64,000 nucleotides of DNA from Limnohabitans sp. (GTDB taxonomy: Bacteria > Pseudomonadota > Gammaproteobacteria > Burkholderiales > Burkholderiaceae_C), in contig VERE01000009.1 in the NCBI GenBank assembly GCA_018882835.1, forward strand, positions 16,694 through 80,693, read 5' to 3'. The translations under genes were made by a program, and so were the position numbers. Below, piece by piece: positions 7,958-18,102 of this stretch. The notes under the pieces were generated by a model that saw only the letters and a program-made list of their open reading frames with translations, did no database searches and had not been told where the DNA came from. Within the stretch, counting starts at the first letter, position 1. Each line of letters opens with the position of its first letter.

Positions 7958-9382
7958 TCACCGCCCCGCCCAATCCATCAATGCATCCAAAACAGGCCTC
8001 CCCGCAGAAGCCTGCGGGTGATTGACGATGGCCACCAACACCCAACGTTGACCATCCTGCCCGACCACATAGCCCGCCACACCGATCACGTCCCGCAAGC
8101 TGCCCGTTTTCAAATGTGCACGGCTTTGAGTCTGACTGCGCCGCAAGGTACCGTCCTGACCGGCTACCGGCAAAGAGGCCATCAGGTCGGGCATGACGGG
8201 AGAGCGCCACATCACTTGCAGCAAGCGCGCCAGTGCAGCTGGCGTGATGCGCTCCTCTCGGCTGAGTCCTGAACCATTGTCCAAAACCGGAGGGGCCATG
8301 GCCACGCGCTCACGCCACCAGCGGTTCACAATGTCTTGCGAGCTGCCCTGCCTGCCCAGGCCTTGTTGTTGCAGGCTGAGGGTCAGAAAAAGCTGCTGCG
8401 CCATCACGTTGTTGCTGTATTTGTTGATGTCCCGCACCACCTCGGCCAGCGGTGCCGACTCATGCCAGAAAACCGGTTTGAGTTGGGTCGGAACCACGCC
8501 ATCGCGCACAACGCCGCGCAACTGACCGCCCATTTGCTGCCACATGCCCAAGATCGCACGCGGCGCAAATTGGGTCGGGTCAGCATAGGCCACTGGCCAG
8601 AGCTTTTCACCACATGATGCCGGATAAGCCCCGCTGAATCGCGGCTTCAGAGGGTCAGAAAAGTCTGCCTTGACCGCACTGCGGTAGTCACCACACTCGC
8701 CTGGGGTCAAGGGCAATTGGGAGGGAAATTGAACACCCGACAATGGCGGCTCCGTGTGAATCCGAACCTCTTGGGCGAAGCGATCAGGCACCCAGTGAAT
8801 GAGCAGCGACTTGAAATTGATCAGCAAAGCATCCGGCGTCGCGTTGTAGGGCCGCAAGGGCTCACCGTCAAAGCTGCCTGGGTCACGCCATGGAACCTCA
8901 AAAGCAGAGCGGTCCAGAACGATGTCACCTTCAATGCGTTGAATGCCCAGGCCTTGCACCCGGCGCATGAGTTGCCACAATTTCTCCACGCCCAAACGGG
9001 GGTCGCCCTGGCCGCGCAGGTACAGGTTGCCCTGCAAGACCCCGTCACGTACCACCCCCTCCACATACACAGGCGTGCGCCATGTGAACGAGGGGCCCAA
9101 CAGTTCCAAGGCCGCACTGGTGGTGACCAACTTCATCAAGGAGGCCGGGTTCACGCTCACATCGGCGCGGTGGCTCAAGCGAGGAGGGGGCGGGTTCTTG
9201 CCTCGGCTTGCTTCTTCTACGGGAAGCACCTGCACGCTCAAAGCCTCGCGCGGCAACTTGCTGCGCGCCAGCGCAGCCGAAACCTCCGCAGGCAACTCGC
9301 CTGCCGGTGCAGCCCACGCCAAGCCACACCCATGCCACAACAGATAAAGCCCTAAAAAGAGGTAATGGCGCGCAGCGGACAT
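7958..9382 (-). CDS. dacB: D-alanyl-D-alanine carboxypeptidase/endopeptidase PBP4
   Basis: A 474-residue peptidase S13 family penicillin-binding protein of the periplasm, which trims or cleaves peptidoglycan cross-links. The N-terminal 25 residues form a Sec signal peptide ending AWA. The three active-site motifs are intact: SLMK (Ser81, Lys84), SNN (323-325) and KTG (425-427). The long insertion between motifs 1 and 2 is typical of PBP4. The start codon lies at the edge of a perfect palindrome shared with the divergent tsaB, with a GATAAT six bases upstream and no room for a ribosome binding site, suggesting a leaderless mRNA. Confidence 0.93.
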   Translation of the reverse strand: MSAARHYLFLGLYLLWHGCGLAWAAPAGELPAEVSAALARSKLPREALSVQVLPVEEASRGKNPPPPRLSHRADVSVNPASLMKLVTTSAALELLGPSFTWRTPVYVEGVVRDGVLQGNLYLRGQGDPRLGVEKLWQLMRRVQGLGIQRIEGDIVLDRSAFEVPWRDPGSFDGEPLRPYNATPDALLINFKSLLIHWVPDRFAQEVRIHTEPPLSGVQFPSQLPLTPGECGDYRSAVKADFSDPLKPRFSGAYPASCGEKLWPVAYADPTQFAPRAILGMWQQMGGQLRGVVRDGVVPTQLKPVFWHESAPLAEVVRDINKYSNNVMAQQLFLTLSLQQQGLGRQGSSQDIVNRWWRERVAMAPPVLDNGSGLSREERITPAALARLLQVMWRSPVMPDLMASLPVAGQDGTLRRSQTQSRAHLKTGSLRDVIGVAGYVVGQDGQRWVLVAIVNHPQASAGRPVLDALMDWAGR

Positions 9383-9411
9383 GCCCAGATTATCCGGATA
9401 ATCTGGGCATG
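9380..9411. promoter_or_regulatory. Perfect 32-bp palindrome carrying both divergent start codons
   Basis: CATGCCCAGATTATCC followed by its exact reverse complement. The terminal CAT/ATG trinucleotides are the start codons of dacB (minus, 9382-9380) and tsaB (plus, 9409-9411). Each strand carries GATAAT (minus 9394-9389, plus 9397-9402) exactly six bases before its ATG, so this looks like a mirror-symmetric divergent promoter, possibly also an operator. No clear -35 boxes are seen. Confidence 0.7.
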
Positions 9412-10158
9412 CGCCAGACGAGCCCCTCAGCCGTGGCCAGCCTGAACTGGTTGGCCTTCGACACCAGCACCGACGTTTTGTCGGTGGCGGTGCAACGGGG
9501 TGCGCAAATTTGGCACAGCCATGGACCGGGTGGGGCTCAGGCCTCGGCCACCTTGATCCCCACCGCCCTCGCGTTGCTGACGCAGGCTGGCTTGTCCTGT
9601 CAGGCGTTGAACGCCATTGTGTTTGGCCGCGGTCCGGGCTCTTTCACAGGCTTACGTACGGCATGTGCCGTCGCCCAGGGCCTGGCACATGGGGCCCAAG
9701 TGCCCGTGATGGCGCTGGACACCTTGTTGGCTATCGCGCAAGCCCATCAGCCAGCACCGGGTCAATCGGTGCGGGTGCTGGCCGTGCTGGATGCCCGCAT
9801 GGGCCAACTCTATGCCGCCGCTTACCACTGGCAAGACAACCAATGGCACACCGATCAACCGCCAGGCTTGTACGACCCCGACGACCTTCGACTGCCAGAC
9901 AGTTGGCGTGACGACCCCTCGGTGGTGTTGGCGGGCAGCCCCGTGCCTGAACATGCCCAGGCCTTGAGCGTCGCACTTCAGCGACCTTGGCTGTGCCAGG
10001 CAACTTCACCTTCCGCACTCAATTTGATAGCGCTGGCCCCTGCCGCATGGGCGGCGGGCATGGCCATGCCCGCGCAAGAAGCCTTGCCTTTGTATTTGCG
10101 CGACAAGGTGGCCCAGACCACGGCGGAGCGCGCCGCACTGCAAGATGCCAAAGCTTGA
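9409..10158 (+). CDS. tsaB: tRNA threonylcarbamoyladenosine biosynthesis protein TsaB
   Basis: A 249-residue ASKHA-fold partner of TsaD in the complex that transfers the threonylcarbamoyl group to A37 of tRNA. It has LAFDTSTDVLSVAV at the N-terminus and the diagnostic FGRGPGSFTGLRTACAVAQGLA segment. Length is a little above the family's 220-235. The open frame runs further upstream through the dacB region, but the ATG at 9409 gives the conserved N-terminus. GATAAT ends six bases before the ATG. Its end overlaps rimI by 14 bases. Confidence 0.92.
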   Translation: MRQTSPSAVASLNWLAFDTSTDVLSVAVQRGAQIWHSHGPGGAQASATLIPTALALLTQAGLSCQALNAIVFGRGPGSFTGLRTACAVAQGLAHGAQVPVMALDTLLAIAQAHQPAPGQSVRVLAVLDARMGQLYAAAYHWQDNQWHTDQPPGLYDPDDLRLPDSWRDDPSVVLAGSPVPEHAQALSVALQRPWLCQATSPSALNLIALAPAAWAAGMAMPAQEALPLYLRDKVAQTTAERAALQDAKA

Positions 10159-10627
10159 GCCCTTGTCCGGTACACCGGCCCTAGAGGCGCGGTTTGAGGC
10201 TTTGACAGAAAACCAGGTCGAGGCCTGGCTGGACATTGAAAAAGGTGCTTACTCACATCCTTGGACGCGAAAAAATTTTTTGGACTCCCTTACATCTGGC
10301 TACAACTGCCAGGGCTTGTGGGGCGGCGATGAGTTGATCGGCTATTTCGTGGCCATGCTGGGGGTGGAGGAAACCCACTTGCTGAATTTGACGGTGGCGC
10401 CGAGCCACCAAGGCCAAGGCTGGGCCAAGCTGATGTTGGAGGCGCTGGCGCTTTGGTCTCGGGGCAAAGGCGCCCACTGGCTCTGGCTGGAGGTGCGGGC
10501 CAGCAACGCCCGGGCCTTGTCGGTGTATGCTGCCCATGGTTTCCGAAGAGTCGGCGACCGCAAAAACTATTACCCCTTGGCCACCGGCAAACGCGAGGAT
10601 GCCATTGTGATGAGCCTGCCCCTATGA
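10145..10627 (+). CDS. rimI: Ribosomal protein S18-alanine N-acetyltransferase
   Basis: A 160-residue GNAT acetyltransferase. The acetyl-CoA site shows NLTVAPSHQGQGWAKLML (the Q/RxxGxG/A loop), then WLEVRASNARALSVYAAHGF, the family's ending, where the Asn and Tyr are typical of RimI. It is fused by overlap to tsaB, the common tsaB-rimI pairing of Proteobacteria, and by ATGA to the following glycosylase gene. Confidence 0.9.
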   Translation: MPKLEPLSGTPALEARFEALTENQVEAWLDIEKGAYSHPWTRKNFLDSLTSGYNCQGLWGGDELIGYFVAMLGVEETHLLNLTVAPSHQGQGWAKLMLEALALWSRGKGAHWLWLEVRASNARALSVYAAHGFRRVGDRKNYYPLATGKREDAIVMSLPL

Positions 10628-11472
10628 CCTTGCTGCTGGACCCCCGTCAACGCGCCATGCTGGCCGAGATGGGCGTGCGCACCGATTTTTTGCCAGCAGC
10701 ATCCAGTGACGTTCCCGCTGCAGGTGCCTCCGCCGAAGTGGCCCCAGCCAAGGTTCATCGGTCTGAGACCCGGCACCAGCCGGCAACGCCACAAGCACCC
10801 AGCAGTCCCTCGGCGCACCCCCTGGCCAGCCTGGCCGCGAGCGCTGTAAGCGAAATGGATTGGGACGCGTTAGCGCAGTCGGTGCGCGAATGCCAAGCCT
10901 GCGGACTGTGCAAAACCCGCAAGAACACGGTGTTTGGCGTGGGCGCCCCTGCTGCAGGCCCGGGCCTGGCGCCGCGCGCAGATTGGCTGATTGTGGGCGA
11001 GGCTCCTGGCGAAAACGAAGACCTTCAAGGGGAACCCTTTGTGGGCCAGGCCGGGCGCTTGCTGGACAACATGCTCAAGGCGCTGGGCCTGTCTCGGCAG
11101 GCCCAGGGCGCCCCGGAGGCTTCGGTCTACATTTTGAACGTTCTCAAATGTCGACCCCCTGGCAACCGCAATCCGCAACCCGAAGAGCTCCTTCAATGCG
11201 CGCCCTTCCTAGAGCGACAGGTGGCCTTGTTACAGCCCAAAATCATTGTGGCCATGGGGCGTTTTGCGATGCAGTCCTTGCTGAAAGATACCGTGCCACA
11301 GGTGGAAAGCATGCCACTGGGCAAGCTGCGCGGCCAAATCTACAGCTATCGGGGTATCCCCGTTGTCGTGACTTACCACCCCGCTTACCTGTTGCGCAGC
11401 CTGGCGGAAAAAGCCAAGGCCTGGGCAGACCTATGCCTTGCCCTCAGCCGTGCGCGTCGGCCACAAGACTGA
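10624..11472 (+). CDS. Uracil-DNA glycosylase, family 4 (Fe-S type)
   Basis: A 282-residue protein whose catalytic domain (about residues 80-275) carries family-4 motifs: the iron-sulfur cysteines CQACGLC (Cys90, Cys93) plus later cysteines in NVLKCRPP and LLQCAPF, motif A GEAPGENEDLQGEPFVGQAG, and a C-terminal TYHPAYLLR with the motif B histidine. It removes uracil from DNA. The first 75 residues are a low-complexity Ala/Pro/Ser linker, common in betaproteobacterial members. It is the third gene of tsaB-rimI-udg (ATGA junction). Its 3' end overlaps the convergent EamA gene by 42 bases. Confidence 0.9.
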   Translation: MTLLLDPRQRAMLAEMGVRTDFLPAASSDVPAAGASAEVAPAKVHRSETRHQPATPQAPSSPSAHPLASLAASAVSEMDWDALAQSVRECQACGLCKTRKNTVFGVGAPAAGPGLAPRADWLIVGEAPGENEDLQGEPFVGQAGRLLDNMLKALGLSRQAQGAPEASVYILNVLKCRPPGNRNPQPEELLQCAPFLERQVALLQPKIIVAMGRFAMQSLLKDTVPQVESMPLGKLRGQIYSYRGIPVVVTYHPAYLLRSLAEKAKAWADLCLALSRARRPQD

Positions 11473-12324
11473 GGCAATCGCCACCACGATCAGCGCTACG
11501 GCGGCCCAGTCTTGCCAGTGCAATTTTTCCTGCAGCCACCAGGCGCCACTGAAAACCCCCAAAATCGGAATGAACATCACACTGAGGGTGGAGGCCACCG
11601 GTGGCAGATGGCGTGCCAAGGAAAGCCAGGCCGCTTGTGAAAACACGAACACGCCAAAGGCGTTGTAAAGAATGGCGCCCATCTGTGGGGTGCTGGGCAT
11701 TTTCCAGCGGCTGGTCTCAAAGGCCAGCGCAAACAAGGCCATGAACACCAGCGTGAACGTCACCATCCAAAAGGCAATGGTCAGGGTCGGCACGGTCATG
11801 CGGGTGCGGCGCATCAACTGTGTGCCGTAGGCCCAGGCCACGGCAGCGAGCAAGGCCAGCAAAACCCCCAAGGGTTTGCCGCTGAGGTGGGTGAACTCAT
11901 GCCACAACAACAAAAAAACACCCAGCGCGGCGGCAGCCACCCCCATCCAGGCTCTGGCCGACAGCGCCGATTGAAACAACCAGACCCCGAGCAGCGCCGA
12001 AAAGATGGGCATGGTGTAACCCAGGATGGCGGCGCGCCCGCTGGACAAGTCTTGCAAGGCAATGATGATGGTCACATGCCAGACCAGCATGTTGTAAAAG
12101 GACAGCCAGGCCAGCTCACGCCATTCGCCACGCGGAACGCGGAAAGGGATTTTTTTCAGATACAGCAGCAGGGCCAGAAACGGCAGGCCCAGCGCCATGC
12201 ACAGGGTTCGAAAGGTCAAAGGCGGAAAACCGGTCACGCCCAACTTCATGACGGGCCAGTTCAGCCCCCAGATCAGGGTCAGGACAACCAAAAGGAGCCA
12301 CTGCTGGCGGGTCAAAGACTGCAT
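11431..12324 (-). CDS. EamA/DMT-family exporter
   Basis: A 297-residue membrane protein with about ten hydrophobic segments in two EamA repeats, for example LLLVVLTLIWGLNWPVMK at the N-terminus and a PxxA-type segment (MFIPILGVFSGAWWLQE) in the second repeat. DMT-superfamily members export amino acids, nucleobases or other metabolites; the substrate cannot be told from sequence. TAACAT lies exactly six bases before its ATG, so the transcript is probably leaderless. It is divergent from pyrF and convergent, with overlap, with the glycosylase gene. Confidence 0.85.
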   Translation of the reverse strand: MQSLTRQQWLLLVVLTLIWGLNWPVMKLGVTGFPPLTFRTLCMALGLPFLALLLYLKKIPFRVPRGEWRELAWLSFYNMLVWHVTIIIALQDLSSGRAAILGYTMPIFSALLGVWLFQSALSARAWMGVAAAALGVFLLLWHEFTHLSGKPLGVLLALLAAVAWAYGTQLMRRTRMTVPTLTIAFWMVTFTLVFMALFALAFETSRWKMPSTPQMGAILYNAFGVFVFSQAAWLSLARHLPPVASTLSVMFIPILGVFSGAWWLQEKLHWQDWAAVALIVVAIASVLWPTRTAEGKA

Positions 12325-12330
12325 GGGGCC

Positions 12331-12336
12331 ATGTTA
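12331..12336 (-). promoter_or_regulatory. -10 element six bases before the EamA gene start
   Basis: On the minus strand TAACAT (4 of 6 matches to TATAAT) is followed by six bases and the ATG, placing the expected transcription start at the A of the start codon. Confidence 0.45.
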
Positions 12337-12377
12337 ATGCGGATCGACTTCTCTGGCTGGCACCTGTGCGGCAGTCC

Positions 12378-12383
12378 TAAAAT
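12378..12383 (+). promoter_or_regulatory. -10 element six bases before pyrF
   Basis: TAAAAT, then GGCGTC, then the pyrF ATG at 12390. The usual 7-base distance from the -10 puts the transcription start on the A of ATG. There is no ribosome binding site and no clear -35. Confidence 0.6.
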
Positions 12384-12389
12384 GGCGTC

Positions 12390-13235
12390 ATGACCTTTCT
12401 TGACATGCTGCGCGATGCCGGCGCGACAAACCAGTCCATGCTGTGCGTGGGGCTGGACCCGGAACCCTCCCGCTTTCCCGCCGACATGAAGGGAAACGCC
12501 AACAAGATTTACGATTTTTGCGCGCACATCGTCGACGCCACAGCCGACTTGGTCAACGCCTTCAAGCCGCAAATAGCCTACTTTGCAGCGCACCGGGCGG
12601 AGTCGCAACTGGAGCGGCTGATGCAGCACATTCGCCGGGTGGCGCCCCACGTGCCCATCATCCTGGACGCCAAACGCGGCGACATCGGCTCAACTGCCGA
12701 GCAATATGCAATCGAAGCGTTTGAGCGCTACGGCGCCGATGCCGTGACCCTCTCGCCGTTCATGGGGTTTGACTCTGTTGCTCCTTACCTGAAATACCAG
12801 GGCAAAGGCGCCTTTTTGTTATGCCGCACCTCCAACCCTGGCGGCGATGATTTGCAAAACCAGCGCCTGTCCTCGGTGGCAGGCGCACCGCTTTTGTATG
12901 AACACGTCGCAGGTCTGGCGCAAGGTCCCTGGAACCTGAACGGGCAACTCGGCCTGGTGGTCGGGGCGACTTACCCTGCGGAAATTGACCGTGTGAGGGC
13001 GCTGGCCCCCACCTTGCCCTTGCTGATTCCGGGGGTTGGTGCGCAAGGTGGCGATGCCATCGCGACCGTCAAAGCGGGCTTGCGCGCCAACGGGCCCATC
13101 ATCGTGAACTCTTCACGTGCGATTCTTTATGCCGCCTCGGATACCCAGTATGCGGATGCTGCCCGGCGCGAAGCCCAAAAAACGCGCGAAGTGCTTCAGC
13201 AGGCCGCGGCACAAGCCAGCACCTTTTTGAGATAA
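12390..13235 (+). CDS. pyrF: Orotidine 5'-phosphate decarboxylase
   Basis: A 281-residue enzyme of the last step of UMP synthesis (OMP to UMP plus CO2). It is the longer type-2 form with the active-site motif [17 protein letters not shown] and the phosphate-binding end [11 protein letters not shown] plus [10 protein letters not shown]. The start is preceded at six bases by TAAAAT and not by a ribosome binding site. Its 3' end overlaps uvrA on the opposite strand by 40 bases. Confidence 0.95.
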   Translation: MTFLDMLRDAGATNQSMLCVGLDPEPSRFPADMKGNANKIYDFCAHIVDATADLVNAFKPQIAYFAAHRAESQLERLMQHIRRVAPHVPIILDAKRGDIGSTAEQYAIEAFERYGADAVTLSPFMGFDSVAPYLKYQGKGAFLLCRTSNPGGDDLQNQRLSSVAGAPLLYEHVAGLAQGPWNLNGQLGLVVGATYPAEIDRVRALAPTLPLLIPGVGAQGGDAIATVKAGLRANGPIIVNSSRAILYAASDTQYADAARREAQKTREVLQQAAAQASTFLR

Positions 13236-16174
13236 CGGCCGGTATGGCTGTGGGGCATGGCGGCAATTTGCTCGGGTGTTCCCACGCCCACCACGGTACC
13301 GCCGCCGTCACCGCCTTCCGGGCCCATGTCGATCAGCCAATCGGCTGTCTTGATCACATCCAGGTTGTGCTCAATGATGACCACCGTGTTGCCCGCATCA
13401 CGCAACTGGTGCAGGACCTTCAACAACAGGTCGATGTCGGCAAAGTGCAAGCCGGTCGTTGGTTCGTCCAGGATATAGAGCGTGCGGCCGGTGTCCCGCT
13501 TGGACAACTCCAGGGCCAGCTTGACGCGCTGGGCTTCGCCGCCTGACAAGGTCGTGGCAGCCTGGCCCAGCTTCAAATAACTCAGGCCCACATCCATCAA
13601 AGTCTGCAACTTGCGTGCAATCGCGGGCACCGCGTTGAAAAACTGCAGGGCGGCCTCCACCGTCAAATCCAGCACCTGGGCAATGTTGCGGCCCTTGTAC
13701 TGAATTTCCAGGGTCTCGCGGTTGTAGCGCTGGCCGTGACAAACATCGCAAGGGACATACACGTCGGGCAAAAAGTGCATCTCCACTTTCACCACGCCAT
13801 CGCCCTGGCAAGCCTCGCAGCGGCCGCCGGCCACGTTGAATGAAAAGCGCCCGGGGCCATAGCCGCGCTCGCGCGCGGTGGGCACTTCGGCCATCAGTTC
13901 GCGAATGGGCGTGAACAGGCCGGTGTAAGTGGCCGGATTGCTGCGGGGCGTGCGTCCGATGGGCGATTGGTCAACGTTGATAACCTTGTCGATTTCCTCC
14001 AGGCCCGTCAGCGCCTCATGCGGCGCCGGCTCCTCGTGGGCGCGGTGAATCTGGCGGGCCGCTGCGGCATACAAGGTGTCGTTGATCAAGGTGGACTTGC
14101 CCGACCCCGAAACGCCTGTGACACAGGTCATGAGACCCAGCGGAATGTCCACCGACACCTGGCGCAGGTTATTGCCGCAGGCTTTTTCGATGTGCAGACG
14201 CTGGTAACCCGAGGCGTCAAAGGCTTCAGGCGCGGCCGTGTCACCCGTGCCGTTGCGCGCGAACACAGAGCGCGGAAAAACTTTGGAGGACTTAGCCAGC
14301 GCCTCATTCAAGGGCAGCCAAGGATGACGCTGGGTCGGCACGGCAATACGCAAGGCGCCACTCAGATAGCGCCCGGTCAAAGAACTTTCAGAGGCTTGCA
14401 CTTGCTGCGGCGTACCCTGCGCCGTCACGCGCCCACCATGGACGCCGGCACCTGGCCCCATGTCGACACAGTAATCGGCAGCGCGGATCATGTCTTCGTC
14501 ATGCTCGACCACCAACACGGTGTTGCCCAGATCGCGCAAATGCTTCAAGGTGCCGATCAGCCGGTCGTTGTCGCGCTGGTGCAAGCCAATGCTGGGCTCG
14601 TCCAGCACATACATGACCCCCGTCAGCCCCGAGCCAATTTGAGAGGCGAGCCGTATGCGCTGGGCTTCGCCGCCAGACAAAGTTTCAGCACTGCGTGCCA
14701 GGCTGAGGTAATTGAGTCCGACATCGTTGAGAAACTTCAAACGTGCGGAGACTTCGCGCACCACCTTGTCGGCAATTTCTGCTTTGGCGCCTTGCAGCTT
14801 CAAGGTTTGAAAATAGCGCAAGCATTCGCCCAAGGTCAGATGGCTGATGTCGTACAGGCCGCGCGCCTGATCGCCCTCGCCCAGGCGCACATGCCTTGCT
14901 TCGCGCCGCAAACGTGAGCCGCCACAGGCTTCGCAAGCCTGGGTGCTGCGGTAACGTGCCAAATCTTCGCGCACCAAGACCGAGTCGGTCTCACGGTAAC
15001 GCCGCGCCATGTTGGGCAAGATGCCTTCGAAGGGATGCTTCTTGGTTTGCTTGCGCGCCCCCGAGGGGCCCGCGTCGATCGCATAGCTGAAACGGATCTC
15101 TTCCTCGCCAGAACCATGCAGGATGGCGTGCTGGATGGCAGGGGCGAGGTCTTCAAACGGGGTGTCCAACTCGAACTTGTAATGCTTGGCCAAAGCCTCC
15201 AGCATGGCAAAGTAGTAGGCGTTGCGGCGGTCCCACCCCTTGATGGCGCCACTGGCCAGGCTCAAGGATGGAAAGGCCACCACGCGCGCCGGGTCAAAGT
15301 AGTCCTGATGCCCCAGGCCATCGCACGAGGGGCAGGCGCCCACCGGCGAGTTGAATGAGAACAGGCGCGGCTCCAGCTCGCTCAGCGAATAGCTGCACAC
15401 AGGGCAGGCAAAGCGCGCATTGAAAAGATGCTCTTGGCCCGTGTCCATTTCCACCGCCAGCGCTCGGCCTTCGGCCAACCGCAACGCAGCCTCAAAACTT
15501 TCCGCCAGGCGTTGCTGCATGTCAGGGCGCACTTTTAAGCGGTCCACCACCACATCCACATCATGTTTTTCGTTTTTCTTCAGCTCGGGCAGGTCGTTGA
15601 AGTCAAACACCTCCTGGCCAACGCGAAAGCGCACGTAGCCCTGTGCCTGCAAATCGGCCAGCAGCTCACTGAACTCGCCTTTGCGCGAGCGGGCGATCGG
15701 GGCCAGCACCATCAACTTGGTGTCTTCGGGCAGAGACAGCACCGCGTCCACCATTTGTGCCACGCTTTGGGCTTGCAATGGCAAGCCGTGGTCGGGGCAA
15801 TAGGGCGTGCCTGCGCGCGCAAACAGCAAGCGCAGGTAGTCATGGATTTCGGTCACCGTGCCCACCGTGGAGCGAGGGTTGTGGCTGGTGGCCTTTTGCT
15901 CGATGGAAATTGCGGGGGACAGGCCTTCAATCAGGTCGACGTCGGGCTTGTCCATCAGTTGCAAAAACTGGCGGGCGTAAGCAGACAAACTTTCGACATA
16001 GCGACGCTGGCCTTCGGCATACAAGGTGTCAAAGGCCAGGCTGGATTTGCCCGAGCCCGACAAACCGGTGATCACCACCAGCTTGTTGCGCGGCAAATCG
16101 AGGTCGATGTTTTTCAGGTTGTGGGTGCGCGCACCCCGAATACTGAGCGTCGTCAGCGCTGCAGGGGATGCCAT
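13196..16174 (-). CDS. uvrA: Excinuclease ABC subunit A
   Basis: The damage-sensing ATPase of nucleotide excision repair, 992 residues from this start. It has two ABC modules: Walker [10 protein letters not shown] near the N-terminus and GVSGSGKST in the second half, with signature motifs [19 protein letters not shown] and [17 protein letters not shown]. Zinc-finger cysteines are CPVCSYS...CPSCDGLG and CEACQGDG...CDVCHGQ. An open frame extends to 16270, but a TTGGAA-17-TATCAT promoter (16242-16270) overlaps that extension, so the start at [18 protein letters not shown] is preferred. It is divergent from an MFS gene; I see no LexA box. Confidence 0.93.
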   Translation of the reverse strand: MASPAALTTLSIRGARTHNLKNIDLDLPRNKLVVITGLSGSGKSSLAFDTLYAEGQRRYVESLSAYARQFLQLMDKPDVDLIEGLSPAISIEQKATSHNPRSTVGTVTEIHDYLRLLFARAGTPYCPDHGLPLQAQSVAQMVDAVLSLPEDTKLMVLAPIARSRKGEFSELLADLQAQGYVRFRVGQEVFDFNDLPELKKNEKHDVDVVVDRLKVRPDMQQRLAESFEAALRLAEGRALAVEMDTGQEHLFNARFACPVCSYSLSELEPRLFSFNSPVGACPSCDGLGHQDYFDPARVVAFPSLSLASGAIKGWDRRNAYYFAMLEALAKHYKFELDTPFEDLAPAIQHAILHGSGEEEIRFSYAIDAGPSGARKQTKKHPFEGILPNMARRYRETDSVLVREDLARYRSTQACEACGGSRLRREARHVRLGEGDQARGLYDISHLTLGECLRYFQTLKLQGAKAEIADKVVREVSARLKFLNDVGLNYLSLARSAETLSGGEAQRIRLASQIGSGLTGVMYVLDEPSIGLHQRDNDRLIGTLKHLRDLGNTVLVVEHDEDMIRAADYCVDMGPGAGVHGGRVTAQGTPQQVQASESSLTGRYLSGALRIAVPTQRHPWLPLNEALAKSSKVFPRSVFARNGTGDTAAPEAFDASGYQRLHIEKACGNNLRQVSVDIPLGLMTCVTGVSGSGKSTLINDTLYAAAARQIHRAHEEPAPHEALTGLEEIDKVINVDQSPIGRTPRSNPATYTGLFTPIRELMAEVPTARERGYGPGRFSFNVAGGRCEACQGDGVVKVEMHFLPDVYVPCDVCHGQRYNRETLEIQYKGRNIAQVLDLTVEAALQFFNAVPAIARKLQTLMDVGLSYLKLGQAATTLSGGEAQRVKLALELSKRDTGRTLYILDEPTTGLHFADIDLLLKVLHQLRDAGNTVVIIEHNLDVIKTADWLIDMGPEGGDGGGTVVGVGTPEQIAAMPHSHTGRYLKKVLACAAAC

Positions 16175-16241
16175 GGCTTGGGCCAGATAAGTGCCGTCAG
16201 AGGGTGCGTTCACAATTGAAGCGTCAAAAGAGCAACCTGCC

Positions 16242-16270
16242 ATGATAGCCAAGTCGTGACGCTTTTCCAA
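16242..16270 (-). promoter_or_regulatory. uvrA promoter
   Basis: On the minus strand TTGGAA (16270-16265), a 17-bp spacer and TATCAT (16247-16242). Transcription would start near 16235 and give a leader of about 60 bases to the uvrA ATG at 16174, which argues against the longer upstream start. Confidence 0.6.
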
Positions 16271-16288
16271 ACTCTCCCAAGCATGGGC

Positions 16289-16294
16289 GACAAT
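16289..16294 (+). promoter_or_regulatory. Possible -10 for the MFS gene
   Basis: GACAAT, 30 bases upstream of the GTG codon at 16324. It fits the -10 pattern of this genome, but no -35 is visible. Confidence 0.3.
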
Positions 16295-16323
16295 AGGCGA
16301 TTGCCCCGACTCTTCGTTTCCCT

Positions 16324-17565
16324 GTGTCCGACACCCCGGTTGAATCCCATCGCATGAACGCCCTGGAGCGTCGCGCCAGCTTTTCCCTGGCGCTCATTTA
16401 CGCCCTGCGCATGCTGGGTTTGTTCATGGTGCTGCCGGTCTTCACGCTGGAAGCCCGTCACTATGAGGGGGGCAATGACCCCACAGCCGTGGGCTTGGCC
16501 CTTGGGCTGTACGGCTTGGTCCAGGCTGTGTTGCAAATTCCCTTTGGACTGGCCGCTGACCGGTTTGGCCGCAAACGCGTCATCGTGGCCGGACTGATGC
16601 TGTTTGCGCTGGGCAGCGTGGTTGCGGCACTGGCCACGAGCGTCGCTGGACTGGCCTGGGGGCGCGCCTTGCAGGGGGGCGGTGCGATTTCGGCAGCGGT
16701 CTCGGCCTTGTTGGCAGACCAAACCCGCGAAAGCGTCCGCACCAAAGGCATGGCCTTGATTGGCGCCAGCATTGGCCTGATGTTCGCCTTGTCCCTGGTG
16801 GTCGGGCCGTTGCTCTCCGCGTGGGGTGGGCTTCCCGGTATTTTTTGGATCACCAGCGTGTTGGCTGTCGCTGGTATTGCCGTTGTTTTGTGGTGGACTC
16901 CCGCCGAAGTGCCTGGCCCGCCCGACACAATGCACAGCAGCAGCGTCACGGTTTGGGCCATCTTGCGCCTGCCCGATTTGGCACGCCTCAACTTGGGCGT
17001 TTTCATCCTGTACACCGTTCAACTGGCCACCTGGGTGGCCGTACCGGCCCTGCTGATTCAAGCCGGGGTGGAAAAGTCGCTGCACGGCTGGGTCTATCTG
17101 CCTGCCGTCTTGTTGTCCTTTGTGGTCATGGGTGCCACCTTGTTCCCGATGGAGCGCCGAGGCCGCTTGCGCTCCCTGTTTTTGGTGTCCATCGGCTCGG
17201 TCATGCTGGTTCAGTTCGGCCTGATTTGGCAATCCATGGGTTCTCCCTCTCTGGCCGTCATTGGCTTCTTACTGTTTGTCTTTTTCTGTGGCTTCAATGT
17301 GCTGGAAGCCAGCCAACCCAGCCTGGCCTCGCGCTTGGCGCCCGCCGCCACCCGCGGCACCGTGCTGGGCATTTACAACACGCTTCAGTCACTTGGGATT
17401 TTTGCCGGCGGCGCTTTGGGCGGCTGGCTGGCCAAGTCGCAAGGGGCACAAGGCCTGTTCATGGCGTGTGCCGTGTTGATGGCCTTGTGGCTGGTGGTGG
17501 CCTGGGGCATGGCCCCGCCGCGGCCCACCGCGCCGCATTTGGCAACGGATCACACCCAATCCTGA
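16324..17565 (+). CDS. MFS transporter (YajR-like)
   Basis: A 413-residue major facilitator protein, about twelve hydrophobic segments. The loop 2-3 signature is present as [17 protein letters not shown], and [22 protein letters not shown] at the first helix resembles the YajR-like drug or metabolite efflux group. The start could be GTG 16324 or ATG 16354 ([10 protein letters not shown]), neither with a good ribosome binding site; the conserved region begins right after the ATG, which is quite possible. The following gene is ssb, so any operon link is unclear. The substrate is not predictable. Confidence 0.85.
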   Translation: MSDTPVESHRMNALERRASFSLALIYALRMLGLFMVLPVFTLEARHYEGGNDPTAVGLALGLYGLVQAVLQIPFGLAADRFGRKRVIVAGLMLFALGSVVAALATSVAGLAWGRALQGGGAISAAVSALLADQTRESVRTKGMALIGASIGLMFALSLVVGPLLSAWGGLPGIFWITSVLAVAGIAVVLWWTPAEVPGPPDTMHSSSVTVWAILRLPDLARLNLGVFILYTVQLATWVAVPALLIQAGVEKSLHGWVYLPAVLLSFVVMGATLFPMERRGRLRSLFLVSIGSVMLVQFGLIWQSMGSPSLAVIGFLLFVFFCGFNVLEASQPSLASRLAPAATRGTVLGIYNTLQSLGIFAGGALGGWLAKSQGAQGLFMACAVLMALWLVVAWGMAPPRPTAPHLATDHTQS

Positions 17566-17616
17566 ACTTTTTGGGCTGTCAGGCCGCATAATTCAGTCTT
17601 CATCACGAGGCACATC

Positions 17617-18090
17617 ATGGCATCCGTCAACAAAGTCATCCTGGTCGGCAACTGCGGCCGCGACCCCGAAATTCGTTACCTGCCTTCCGGACAGGCCGTG
17701 GCCAATGTCAGCGTGGCCACTTCCAGCCGCCGCAAGGATAAAAATTCTGGCGAAATGATTGAAGACACCCAGTGGCACCGCGTCACTTTTTACGACCGCT
17801 TGGCCGAAATTGCCGGTGAGTACGTCAAAAAAGGGCGTCCCATTTATGTGGAAGGCCGTCTGAAGTACGGCAAATACACCGATCAGTCCGGCGTCGAGAA
17901 AAACACGGTCGACATCATTGCCACCGAACTCCAGTTGTTGGGCGGCCGCGAAGGCATGGGCCAGCCATCCGGGGGTGAGGAGGGCGGCAGCCCGGCACGT
18001 GCGCCGGCACCACGCGCGGCAGCGCCTGCCGCCAGCCGGACCCCCGCCAAGTCAGGGTTTGACGACCTCGACGACGATATTCCGTTCTGA
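17617..18090 (+). CDS. ssb: Single-stranded DNA-binding protein
   Basis: A 157-residue SSB: OB fold in residues 1-110 ([50 protein letters not shown]), a Gly/Ala/Pro linker, and the acidic tip DDLDDDIPF that docks replication and repair partners. GAGG lies in the leader and CATAAT (17589-17594) may be its -10. It sits beside uvrA, a frequent neighbour pairing in Proteobacteria. Confidence 0.95.
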   Translation: MASVNKVILVGNCGRDPEIRYLPSGQAVANVSVATSSRRKDKNSGEMIEDTQWHRVTFYDRLAEIAGEYVKKGRPIYVEGRLKYGKYTDQSGVEKNTVDIIATELQLLGGREGMGQPSGGEEGGSPARAPAPRAAAPAASRTPAKSGFDDLDDDIPF

Positions 18091-18102
18091 GCAACCGTTT
18101 TT

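Noticed and set aside
16175..16270. Longer uvrA reading frame starting at 16270
   Set aside because: A well-spaced promoter (TTGGAA-17-TATCAT) overlaps that stretch, so those codons lie at or upstream of the transcription start; the N-terminal residues are also unlike UvrA.
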